From Thermohalobaculum sp038534135 (GTDB lineage Bacteria; Pseudomonadota; Alphaproteobacteria; Rhodobacterales; Rhodobacteraceae), in NCBI GenBank assembly GCA_038534135.1, contig JBCAXJ010000015.1, forward strand, positions 1-64,000: 64,000 bases of DNA. Reading direction: 5' to 3'. Positions within the stretch are counted from its first letter, which is position 1. Every line of letters begins with the position of its first letter. The notes beneath the pieces are model-generated. The model was not told where the DNA came from. It ran no database searches and was given only the letters and a program-made list of their open reading frames with translations. A program made the position numbers and the translations under genes. Of the stretch, positions 43,920 through 51,270 are shown one piece after another.

Positions 43920-44945
43920 TCAGGGGAAAACCGGGGACAGGGTCAGCCCGCCGGTTTCTTCGAGACCCAGCATCAGGTTCGCATTCTGGATCGCCTGGCT
44001 CGATGCCCCCTTTGAGAGATTGTCGAGCGCAGAGAACAGCATCACCCGGTCGCCCGCGCGGTCCGGCACAACGCCGATATGACAGTAGTTCGACCCGCGC
44101 ACATGCTGGGTCGCGGGTACCTCACCCGGCGGCAGGACAAAGATAAACGGCTCGCCCGAGTAGCGCCCTGTCAGAGCGTTGTAGATCTGATCGACGTCAC
44201 CGCGCACATAGACCGTCGCCAGAATACCCCGGTTCTGCGGCAGCAGGTGCGGCACGAACGTGACGCGGACATCACGCCCCGCCATCTTCGAGAATTCCTG
44301 GTCGAACTCGGCGAGGTGGCGGTGCTTGGCGACATTGTAGGCGCGAACACCTTCCGAGACCTCGGCGTGCAGCATCGCTTCCTTGGGTGAGCGCCCTGCC
44401 CCGGAGACACCGGTCGCGAGGTTGATGATGATGTCCGCTGGATCGATCACCCCGGTTTCGAGCAGCGGGAGCACCGGGTACATCCCCGTGGCCGCGTTGC
44501 AGCCCGTCCCCGCCGTGACGCGCGTCGCCTTGATGTCGTCTCGGTAGAATTCGGTCAGGCCATAGATCGCCTCGTCCTGGATATCGAGCGCTAGGTGCTC
44601 ATGTCCATACCACTGGGCATAGATCGCCGGGTCGCGGAGCCGGAAATCCGCCGAGAGATCGACGATCTTCAGGTCCCGCGGCAGATCGCGAATGACTTCC
44701 TGACTGGTGGCGTGCGGCAGCGCGCAGAAGCACAGGTCGATCTGCGAGAAGTCGATCTCGTGGATCTTGCAGAGTATCGGCAGGTCGAGGTGGCGGAGCT
44801 GCGGAAAGACCTCGGCCATCGCCATGCCCGCCTTACGGTCGGCCGCGAGTGCCTGGATGTGCATATCGGGGTGGGTGGCGATGAAGCGGATAAGCTCGGC
44901 GCCCGTGTATCCGCTGGCGCCCAGGATCGCGATTGATTTGGTCAT
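43920..44945 (-). CDS. argC: N-acetyl-gamma-glutamyl-phosphate reductase
   Basis: NADPH-dependent arginine-biosynthesis enzyme of 341 residues. IAILGASGYTGAELIRFIATHP is the nucleotide-binding fold, IVDLSADFRLRDP follows, and the active cysteine lies in AGTGCNAATGMYP. SGAGRSPKEAML and PHLLPQNRGILATVYV are conserved. It starts the unit argC-brkB-ccmE on the minus strand; linkage of arginine and haem genes seems to be positional only. Confidence 0.95.
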   Translation of the reverse strand: MTKSIAILGASGYTGAELIRFIATHPDMHIQALAADRKAGMAMAEVFPQLRHLDLPILCKIHEIDFSQIDLCFCALPHATSQEVIRDLPRDLKIVDLSADFRLRDPAIYAQWYGHEHLALDIQDEAIYGLTEFYRDDIKATRVTAGTGCNAATGMYPVLPLLETGVIDPADIIINLATGVSGAGRSPKEAMLHAEVSEGVRAYNVAKHRHLAEFDQEFSKMAGRDVRVTFVPHLLPQNRGILATVYVRGDVDQIYNALTGRYSGEPFIFVLPPGEVPATQHVRGSNYCHIGVVPDRAGDRVMLFSALDNLSKGASSQAIQNANLMLGLEETGGLTLSPVFP

Positions 44946-45084
44946 TTTCGGTTCCGGTCAACTTGCGCGCGGCGTAGCCGATCTGATCGACAACGGCAAT
45001 CGCGCGCGGTTCGAATGGTTAAGTCGCGTTCATCTTCGTCACGCGCGCGTGACGCAAAACGCAGTTTTTATCATGGTTTCAGAG

Positions 45085-45990
45085 TCAGCCGAGGAAGAGG
45101 CCGTACGAATGGTCGCGTCGCTCAGGCGGCGCCAGATCGTAGGTTTTTCGTCGGAGATAATCCATCAGACCCCGGCTGTCGCGGGACAGGGCCTGGATCT
45201 CGTCCGGCGGCAGGGGTTTGCCAATCGTCACCTTCAGCGGTGCGCCTACACTGCGCTTGAACTCGCTGATATAAAGCGATGTGCGCAGGGTCTGATTGAT
45301 GTGGCTGGCGACCTGGAACAGCCGTGAGTTTGAGCCGTCGAAATAGACCGGCACGACCTGAGCGCCGGACTTTGCCACCATCTTGGCGGTGAAGGTCTTC
45401 CAGTGCGGATCGCGCGGCAGGCCGAAAGGCTTTGCAGCCGTTGACACGGTGCCGCCCGGGAAGATCCCGATCGCACCACCATCGGCAAGATACTTCAGGG
45501 CCACCTTCCGCGTCTGCAGGTTCTGGACCATTGCTTCTTTCGTCTCACCGAAATCGATCGGCAGGATGATCCGTTGGAGATCCTTCGCCTTGCGGAAGAC
45601 GACGTGCGCAATGATGCGGAAGTCACCACGCGCTTCGGACAGGATCCGGCCCACGGCCATCCCGTCCATGATGCCGTAGGGATGGTTCGCGACCAGAACC
45701 AGCGGGCCTTCGCGCGGAATGTTCTCGAGCCCGCCGTTCACGAAATCCATTGTGACCCGGTAGCGTTCCTGCATCACCTCCCAGAAATTGCGCCCGGCCT
45801 CGACCTCGTCCTCGTACCCGAGCGCCATCTTCAACAGCTTCGGACGCCCGGTCAGGTTTTCGATGCTGCGAATAACCGTGCGCTCCGCGAGGTTCTTCGC
45901 AGACCAGGAATAGCTGATTTCACGGGGCGCTGCGCCCTTGAACATATGCTTCGCAGGTGACGACATCGCAGGTTTCTTCTTCAACGCCAT
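45085..45990 (-). CDS. Lysophospholipid acyltransferase family protein
   Basis: Membrane-associated acyltransferase of 301 residues. The catalytic histidine lies in LVLVANHPYGIMDGMAVGRIL, the NHPYG-type motif of the OlsB/haemolysin-related branch; GGAIGIFPGGTVSTAAK is the substrate-phosphate motif, and VVPVYFDGSNSRLFQVASH follows. Possible products are phosphatidic acid, ornithine lipid or another lipid. Starts at 45990 or an in-frame ATG shortly after are both possible. Confidence 0.85.
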   Translation of the reverse strand: MALKKKPAMSSPAKHMFKGAAPREISYSWSAKNLAERTVIRSIENLTGRPKLLKMALGYEDEVEAGRNFWEVMQERYRVTMDFVNGGLENIPREGPLVLVANHPYGIMDGMAVGRILSEARGDFRIIAHVVFRKAKDLQRIILPIDFGETKEAMVQNLQTRKVALKYLADGGAIGIFPGGTVSTAAKPFGLPRDPHWKTFTAKMVAKSGAQVVPVYFDGSNSRLFQVASHINQTLRTSLYISEFKRSVGAPLKVTIGKPLPPDEIQALSRDSRGLMDYLRRKTYDLAPPERRDHSYGLFLG

Positions 45991-46066
45991 AGGCGGAAAA
46001 TAATCCGCTTAAGCCAAATGCACAATCTCCAGCGCGATTGCAGCGTGGAAAATGTGACATTCCAAC

Positions 46067-46094
46067 AAAAAAGCGGGGCCCGCAGACCCCGCTT
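46067..46094 (-). terminator. Rho-independent terminator of rplM-rpsI
   Basis: On the minus strand AAGCGGGG/CCCCGCTT forms an 8-base stem followed by a run of six T (A-run at 46067-46072 on the plus strand). A second hairpin, TGCCTGCC-CTGC-GGCAGGCA (46105-46124), lies between it and the rpsI stop. Confidence 0.9.
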
Positions 46095-46136
46095 GGATAG
46101 GTTGTGCCTGCCCTGCGGCAGGCAACCGGTGCGAGA

Positions 46137-46631
46137 TCAGCGCTTCGAGAACTGGAAGCTGCGGCGAGCCTTGCGGCGACCGTACTTCTTACGCTCGACG
46201 ACACGCGCATCGCGGGTCAGGAAGCCTGCAGCTTTCAGCGCCGGGCGCAGTTCCGGGTCGTAATGATCAAGAGCTTTCGAAATGCCGTGCTTGACCGCGC
46301 CAGCCTGGCCCGAGAGCCCGCCGCCTTTGACGGTGGCGACGACATCGAACTGGTCCGCGACGTTGGCGACCGTGAACGGCTGACCGATGACCATCTGCAG
46401 TACCGGACGGGCGAAATAGGCCGCCATGTCCTTGCCATTGACAGTGACCTTGCCGGAACCCGGCTTGATCCAGACGCGTGCGACGGCGTCCTTGCGCTTG
46501 CCGGTGGCATATGCGCGGCCAAGTTCGTCACGCTTGGGTTCACGCGGGGCGGCAACTTCGATCGTCTCGGCGTCGTCGGACATGCCGACGGCTTCTTTCA
46601 GGTCTTCGAGCGACGTGATTTCTTCCGACAT
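46137..46631 (-). CDS. rpsI: 30S ribosomal protein S9
   Basis: Ribosomal protein of 164 residues. YATGKRKDAVARVWIKPGSGK and the conserved basic C-terminus RKKYGRRKARRSFQFSKR identify S9; the last residues reach the P-site tRNA. The alphaproteobacterial form has a 40-residue acidic N-terminal extension (MSEEITSLEDLKEAVG). It starts one base after the rplM stop, in the universal rplM-rpsI operon. Confidence 0.98.
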   Translation of the reverse strand: MSEEITSLEDLKEAVGMSDDAETIEVAAPREPKRDELGRAYATGKRKDAVARVWIKPGSGKVTVNGKDMAAYFARPVLQMVIGQPFTVANVADQFDVVATVKGGGLSGQAGAVKHGISKALDHYDPELRPALKAAGFLTRDARVVERKKYGRRKARRSFQFSKR

Positions 46632-46632
46632 C

Positions 46633-47097
46633 TCAGGCGCTCCGCGTGTTTTTGGGGTTCATCGATTTCAGGTCCAACGCCTCGGGCGCCTGCGCTTCGT
46701 GCGGGTGGTCACCGCCGGCATAGACGCGCAGGTGGGTCAGCTGCTGGCGGGTCAGCGGGCCGCCAGGCATCATGCGCTGCACGGCCTTGGTGATCACGCG
46801 GTCCGGGAAACGACCTTCCAGGATCTGGCCTGCCGTGCGGCTCTTGATGCCGCCCGGGTGGCCAGTATGCCAGTGGTACTGCTTGTCAGTGCGTTTATTG
46901 CCGGTCATCTGCACCTTCTCGGCGTTGATGACGATGACGTGGTCACCCATGTCGAGATGCGGCGAGAAGGTCGCCTTGTGTTTGCCGCGCAGGCGGTTGG
47001 CGACGATCGAAGCGAGGCGACCCAGAACGATGCCCTCGGCATCGATCAGGATCCACTTCTTGTCGATCTCGCCAGCTTTCATGGCATAAGTTTTCAT
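46633..47097 (-). CDS. rplM: 50S ribosomal protein L13
   Basis: Early-assembling large-subunit protein. MKTYAMKAGEIDKKWILIDA, VLGRLASIVANRLRGKHKA, NKRTDKQYHWHTGHPGG and the C-terminal GPLTRQQLTHLRVYAGGDHPHEAQ fit L13. The second of two adjacent ATGs (47097) is used here; 47100 is equally possible. It is first in the operon with rpsI. Confidence 0.98.
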   Translation of the reverse strand: MKTYAMKAGEIDKKWILIDAEGIVLGRLASIVANRLRGKHKATFSPHLDMGDHVIVINAEKVQMTGNKRTDKQYHWHTGHPGGIKSRTAGQILEGRFPDRVITKAVQRMMPGGPLTRQQLTHLRVYAGGDHPHEAQAPEALDLKSMNPKNTRSA

Positions 47098-47414
47098 CAT
47101 GCGATCCGTGTTCAGGAATTTCGGCCCGACTCAGATCGGGCATGTGGCACGCTTTCTACCTTTCGCAACTCTCAAGTCAATCGGAAAGCGCGAGAAATCT
47201 GCTTTGTTCCAATGCGCTTAACGATGGGGTTTTTAATTACCCCAGCTCCAGAGAACCCATGATAGCGTCACGAAAAGCCCCTAGAGTTATGGTTTCCAAG
47301 GGTGGACGCCTCGATGGCCGATCAGCGCCCCTGCGAGGCGCACGCCAAGAGATCGCGCTTCGTTGGCTGAGGTCTTACAACCAGAACGGGAATCTAACCG
47401 CAGTGTCGATCCTG
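47098..47414. other. Gene-free spacer upstream of rplM, about 317 bases
   Basis: It should hold the rplM promoter and leader on the minus strand. Open frames on the plus strand through 47627 lack ribosome sites and run opposite the better-supported small gene at 47415. No L13-binding leader structure could be recognised by eye. Confidence 0.45.
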
Positions 47415-47693
47415 TCAACGCTCCCGGTCGTCGTCATCCTGATCATCATCCACGACGCGCAAATCGGGCGATCCACGGTTGGCGCCCAGTTCGTCCTGCA
47501 AAAGGTTTCTCAGCGCATCGGCGACAGCTTTCTCTCCCGTCCTATCAAGCAACTCCGCGTGAACGAGCACTTCCGTTCGAAACTTCCGGTATATTTTCGG
47601 AGAGAGTTCTTTCAGTACGCGTTGTAATGCAAGATTAAAGGCGATCTGTGCTGCAGCAAATTTTACCACGTCTCCGTCTCCAGATACGCTCAT
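47415..47693 (-). CDS. Small hypothetical protein, acidic C-terminus
   Basis: The 92-residue product starts MSVSGDGDVVKFAAAQIAFN and is largely helical, ending in the very acidic DLRVVDDDQDDDDRER. AGGAG lies 8 bases before the ATG at 47693, which is why this start is preferred to 47828. No family was recognised. The surrounding spacers are modestly AT-rich. Confidence 0.6.
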   Translation of the reverse strand: MSVSGDGDVVKFAAAQIAFNLALQRVLKELSPKIYRKFRTEVLVHAELLDRTGEKAVADALRNLLQDELGANRGSPDLRVVDDDQDDDDRER

Positions 47694-47924
47694 TACTTTG
47701 CTCCTACCAGATAACTGGAAATTCAACAGACAAACCACGAGATATTCAATCAGGTAATGTGAGAAAAACCGTAGTGTCAACAGAACCTTTCGAGTTTTCG
47801 ACACATTGCAAACGATGGACAGAAGCATAGGGCTCGCGCAGGTGCACTGCTCGAAAGCACGCAGACCTACTGGTCGTACCGGCCACCCACTGGTTGTATT
47901 CGGCTGCCGATCGACCCTCGGCGT

Positions 47925-48614
47925 TTACAGTCGCCAACGAAGCTCTTGCATCAGCGAAGCGCTAAACGTCCCTAACACGGGGCCGGACGGAACTCCTGCG
48001 GCGCGCAGAAGGCTTGAGATCCAGTGATTGCACGTCCGGAACAGATGATAGTCGAGTGCCGCGGCATAGAATAATCCAGCTCCATAAAGGCTCGGGCCGA
48101 TCGGCCTAGGGAGCCGCTCGGGAATGGTTCCGGCCAGTTTCTGCGCCAGCCGTGCAAACCCAATATCCGTCAAACGGAGTGAGATTAGCTTATCCTCTCC
48201 GAAAGCATCGTCGGGACGCGCATAGATCGGAACGACTTGGAGCACCGAGTCCGTGGGCCAAAGGAGTGCGCGCAGTCCAAGCCAGAGATCGACATCGCCA
48301 ATAGTCGGTGTGACCTGGTAGAATGCCGCATCGCCCCACCCGATCTCGACCCATGGGGCGTCCGGGAAACGGCTCGCGAGCCAGCGCAGACGGTCGCCCT
48401 TCGCACCATCGGCGCGTTCCAGGTCAATAGCCGCTCGTCGCAGATCTGACTGCCGGATCAAGATGCCGCTGTGATAGCCGTGGTCCACGACATGAATGAC
48501 CGGTCCATCGCCAGGATAAAGGTCTGGATCGGTGGTCGTGAGCGCGATCGAGATAGCGCAAGCGACGGAAATCGCTGCTGCGACGGCAAATAGGACACGT
48601 GCAATCCGACGCAC
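47925..48614 (-). CDS. DUF2459-like (TIGR02117) envelope protein
   Basis: The 229-residue product has an N-terminal signal or anchor (ARVLFAVAAAISVACAISIAL) and the family pattern IHVVDHGYHSGILIRQSD, WVEIGWGDAAFY, and a C-terminal YHLFRTCNHWISSLLRAAGVP. Cys and His in these motifs suggest a hydrolase-like fold in the periplasm, but no activity is known. The GTG at 48614 lies 2 bases after the thioesterase stop; the longer frame upstream reads through that gene. Confidence 0.8.
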   Translation of the reverse strand: MRRIARVLFAVAAAISVACAISIALTTTDPDLYPGDGPVIHVVDHGYHSGILIRQSDLRRAAIDLERADGAKGDRLRWLASRFPDAPWVEIGWGDAAFYQVTPTIGDVDLWLGLRALLWPTDSVLQVVPIYARPDDAFGEDKLISLRLTDIGFARLAQKLAGTIPERLPRPIGPSLYGAGLFYAAALDYHLFRTCNHWISSLLRAAGVPSGPVLGTFSASLMQELRWRL

Positions 48615-48616
48615 GG

Positions 48617-49081
48617 TTACCGCTTTGGTGGGATTGCATAGGTCACCGTGGCATGGGCGACAGGCTCGTCCTGCCCTTCCGACCACACCGTTGCATCCCC
48701 CGTTGCAAGCAGTTTGCCCAGCTTGAGAATGCGTGCTTCGCAAAGCAAGTCCGTCTCAGCCGCGGGTTTGCGCAGGAAGTTGATGTTCAGGTTGGTCGTT
48801 ACCGTCAGCGCCTGGCGTCCAATCATGCCGAGCACGGCCATGTAGAAGGCGCAGTCTGCAACCGTGAACATGGACGGACCGCTGACGGTCCCTCCGGGCC
48901 TGAGATGCGAGTTTTCAATGCGCATGCGCGCGGTCGCCGTCATGGGGCCCATCGCCTCGACGCCCAGGATACCGCGCTGCTGCGGAAACACCTCGTCGAG
49001 GAAGGCCTGGACCTCCTCGGCACTCAGTACCGGTTGGCGTTCTATCACGAGACCCTCTTTTCGCGGCGGCAGATTGGCCAT
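48617..49081 (-). CDS. PaaI-type hotdog-fold thioesterase
   Basis: Hotdog protein of 154 residues. LRPGGTVSGPSMFTVADCAFYMAVLG is the active-site helix region with the catalytic aspartate, followed by VTTNLNINFLRKP and AHATVTYAIP. It hydrolyses acyl- or aryl-CoA. A GTG at 49048 preceded by AAGAGGG is an alternative start. It is divergent from a crotonase gene 48 bases away, consistent with acyl-CoA metabolism. Confidence 0.88.
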   Translation of the reverse strand: MANLPPRKEGLVIERQPVLSAEEVQAFLDEVFPQQRGILGVEAMGPMTATARMRIENSHLRPGGTVSGPSMFTVADCAFYMAVLGMIGRQALTVTTNLNINFLRKPAAETDLLCEARILKLGKLLATGDATVWSEGQDEPVAHATVTYAIPPKR

Positions 49082-49129
49082 AGCGTCTAGGCGAGGCCTG
49101 CGCGTGGGCACAAGACCGGAGACGACCCG

Positions 49130-49918
49130 ATGACCGATATCCTGTTGCGAGACGACGCCGAAAAGGTCGCGACGCTGACACTGAACCGGCCCGAGGCGCT
49201 GAACGCTCTGTCCGAAGAGATGATGACGGCGGTGCAGGACGAGTTGGAACGGATCGCGGTGGATTCGTCGGTGAAAGCAGTGGTGCTGAAGGGCGCGGGA
49301 CGCGCGTTTTGTGCCGGGCACGACATCAAGCAGATGCAGGGCAAGCGGCAGGCGCCGGATGGCGGCAAGGCGTACTATTCGGCCCTGCTCGCGCAATGCA
49401 CGCGATTGATGACGACGATCCCACACCTGCCCCAACCGGTGATCGCCCAGGTGCACGGGATCGCCACGGCGGCGGGCTGCCAGTTGGTCGCGACCTGCGA
49501 TATGGCCGTGTGCACTGAAACCACACGGTTTGGAGTGAACGGCGTGAACATCGGCCTGTTCTGTTCCACGCCAATGGTGGCGCTATCGCGGAATATTCCG
49601 CGCAAGCACGCGTTCGAGATGCTGACGACTGGGGAGTTCTTGACGCCAGACCGCGCGCGCGATTTGGGCCTTGTGAACCGGGTTGTTGCCGAGGATGATC
49701 TGGAAAGCGAGACGCGCGCACTGGCGGAGACTGTCGCGTCCAAGCTCGGCTCGGCAGTCAAGGTCGGTAAGCGCGCCTATTACGAACAACTCGAGATGCC
49801 GCTCGACGCCGCTTACCTGCACACCAGCCGGGTGATCGTCGACAATCTGTTGCATCCGGACACTGTCGAGGGGATGCAGGCGTTCCTGGACAAACGTCCA
49901 CCGGACTGGCCGGATTAG
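49130..49918 (+). CDS. Enoyl-CoA hydratase family protein (ECHDC3-like)
   Basis: Crotonase-fold protein of 262 residues with AFCAGHDIKQMQGKR and GIATAAGCQLVATCDMAV as the oxyanion segments. The two hydratase glutamates are replaced (CQLV for CELA, and glycine at the QPE glutamate), as in the ECHDC3 group, so plain hydratase activity is doubtful. GGAG lies 8 bases before the ATG. It overlaps the convergent ctaA by 4 bases. Confidence 0.88.
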   Translation: MTDILLRDDAEKVATLTLNRPEALNALSEEMMTAVQDELERIAVDSSVKAVVLKGAGRAFCAGHDIKQMQGKRQAPDGGKAYYSALLAQCTRLMTTIPHLPQPVIAQVHGIATAAGCQLVATCDMAVCTETTRFGVNGVNIGLFCSTPMVALSRNIPRKHAFEMLTTGEFLTPDRARDLGLVNRVVAEDDLESETRALAETVASKLGSAVKVGKRAYYEQLEMPLDAAYLHTSRVIVDNLLHPDTVEGMQAFLDKRPPDWPD

Positions 49919-51045
49919 TCGCGGACGCTCTGGTCCGACGGATATGCGGTCTCAAAACGGGTGCGGATCAGGGCTGCGAACAAGATCAACGCCAGCGCCT
50001 GGTGGACCAACGCAAGATGCAGCGGCGCCGCGTTGATGACGGTGACGATGCCCATCACGACCTGCGCGACGACGACGGCACCGGTGATCCACACCCAGCG
50101 CCGCACCACGGCATGGGCCGAGCGGGCGCCGACAGCCACGAAAGCCAGCGCGACGAGAACGATCAGGTAGGCCAGCATACGGTGGTCGAACTGCGCCAGC
50201 GCCGGGTTCTCGAAGATGTTCAACCAGACCGGCTGCAGATCGAAGCTCTCGGGCGGCAGAAAATTGCCCTCCATCAGCGGCCAGTCGACATAACCACGTC
50301 CGGCGTCCAGCCCGGCCACCAGCGCTCCTGAGAGGATCTGCAGGAACACAAGGCCGACCATCGCCCAGGTCCAACTCATGATTCCGTCGATGCGTTGGCG
50401 CCGGGCCTTGAGGGTCGAGACCTCATCCAATCGGATCTTCAATGCATACCACGTGATCAATCCGAAGATGAAGAAGGCCAAACCCAAATGGGTCGCCAGG
50501 CGGTAGGGCGCCACGTCCAGCCGCCCGGTCAGGCCCGAGGCGACCATCCACCACCCGACTGCTCCTTGCAGCCCGCCCAGCGCACCCAGCAGCAGCAGCC
50601 TGCCGGTCCAGCCGTTCGGGATCCGGTTGCGCACCAGGAACCATATGAAGCCCAGGAACCAGACAAGCCCGATAAACCGGCCGAGGAACCGATGGCCCCA
50701 CTCCCACCAATAGATTGGCTTGAAGTCGGCCAGGGTCATCCAGTTGTTCTGTTCCTGAAACTCGGTCGTGGTCTTGTAAGCCGCGAAGGCCGCATCCCAG
50801 TCGGCCGCGCCGAGCGGCGGAATGCTGCCCATCACGGGCGCCCATTCGGTGATCGACAGGCCGGAATCGGTCAGTCGCGTCGCACCGCCGACCAGCACCA
50901 TGATCGCCACAAGTGCTGCCAGAAGCCACAGCCACGCGGCGATTCCGCCGCGCGAAACGGCGCGCTCGACCGGCTTTGCGGCCTGTGCCACCGCGGCGGC
51001 ACTGCCCTGTTCCGAGACTTCCTCGAAGATCGACCGCTTGCTCAT
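49915..51045 (-). CDS. ctaA: Haem A synthase CtaA
   Basis: Eight-helix inner-membrane enzyme of 376 residues that oxidises the haem O methyl group to make haem A for cytochrome oxidase. VLVGGATRLTDSGLSITEW, YWWEWGHRFLGRFIGLVW, LATHLGLAFFIFGLITWYAL and FDHRMLAYLIVLVALAFV carry the haem-ligand histidines; LHLALVHQALALILFAAL is the last helix. The type without the extracellular cysteine pair is usual in alphaproteobacteria. Confidence 0.95.
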   Translation of the reverse strand: MSKRSIFEEVSEQGSAAAVAQAAKPVERAVSRGGIAAWLWLLAALVAIMVLVGGATRLTDSGLSITEWAPVMGSIPPLGAADWDAAFAAYKTTTEFQEQNNWMTLADFKPIYWWEWGHRFLGRFIGLVWFLGFIWFLVRNRIPNGWTGRLLLLGALGGLQGAVGWWMVASGLTGRLDVAPYRLATHLGLAFFIFGLITWYALKIRLDEVSTLKARRQRIDGIMSWTWAMVGLVFLQILSGALVAGLDAGRGYVDWPLMEGNFLPPESFDLQPVWLNIFENPALAQFDHRMLAYLIVLVALAFVAVGARSAHAVVRRWVWITGAVVVAQVVMGIVTVINAAPLHLALVHQALALILFAALIRTRFETAYPSDQSVRD

Positions 51046-51132
51046 CGCGCACTCCGCTGGGTTCGTGGCGAGACTTAGCGGCGCCCTGACATGCCGACAA
51101 GCGGCAGGGTGGCGCGGGCCCTCGGCGCAAAG

Positions 51133-51251
51133 GTTAACGCCCGCTGCGCTGTCCCGCGAGGCATACCGATTTGATACCGCAAACGTATGCCTTTTGTATG
51201 CATTTGATACCGCATTGGTAACAACGCAGAGTCGGGAGAGATTGGTTAACG
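51133..51251. repeat. Dispersed intergenic element, copy 2
   Basis: About 119 bases bounded by GTTAAC on both sides and sharing ordered blocks with copy 1 at 20368-20496. GGCATAC (from 51160) and GTATGCC (to about 51192) pair as a perfect 7-base stem followed by TTTT in this copy; copy 1 has one mismatch in that stem. It lies upstream of ctaA and downstream of the TIR-STAND gene. No coding potential was seen. Confidence 0.75.
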
Positions 51252-51270
51252 GGTTGCTCTGGTGTCAGGG

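Noticed and set aside
45000..45030. tRNA-like GGTTCGAA near the argC start
   Set aside because: No acceptor or anticodon stems could be built around it.
47142..47627. 161-codon plus-strand ORF beyond rplM
   Set aside because: It overlaps a minus-strand small gene that has a strong ribosome site, and its own start has none.
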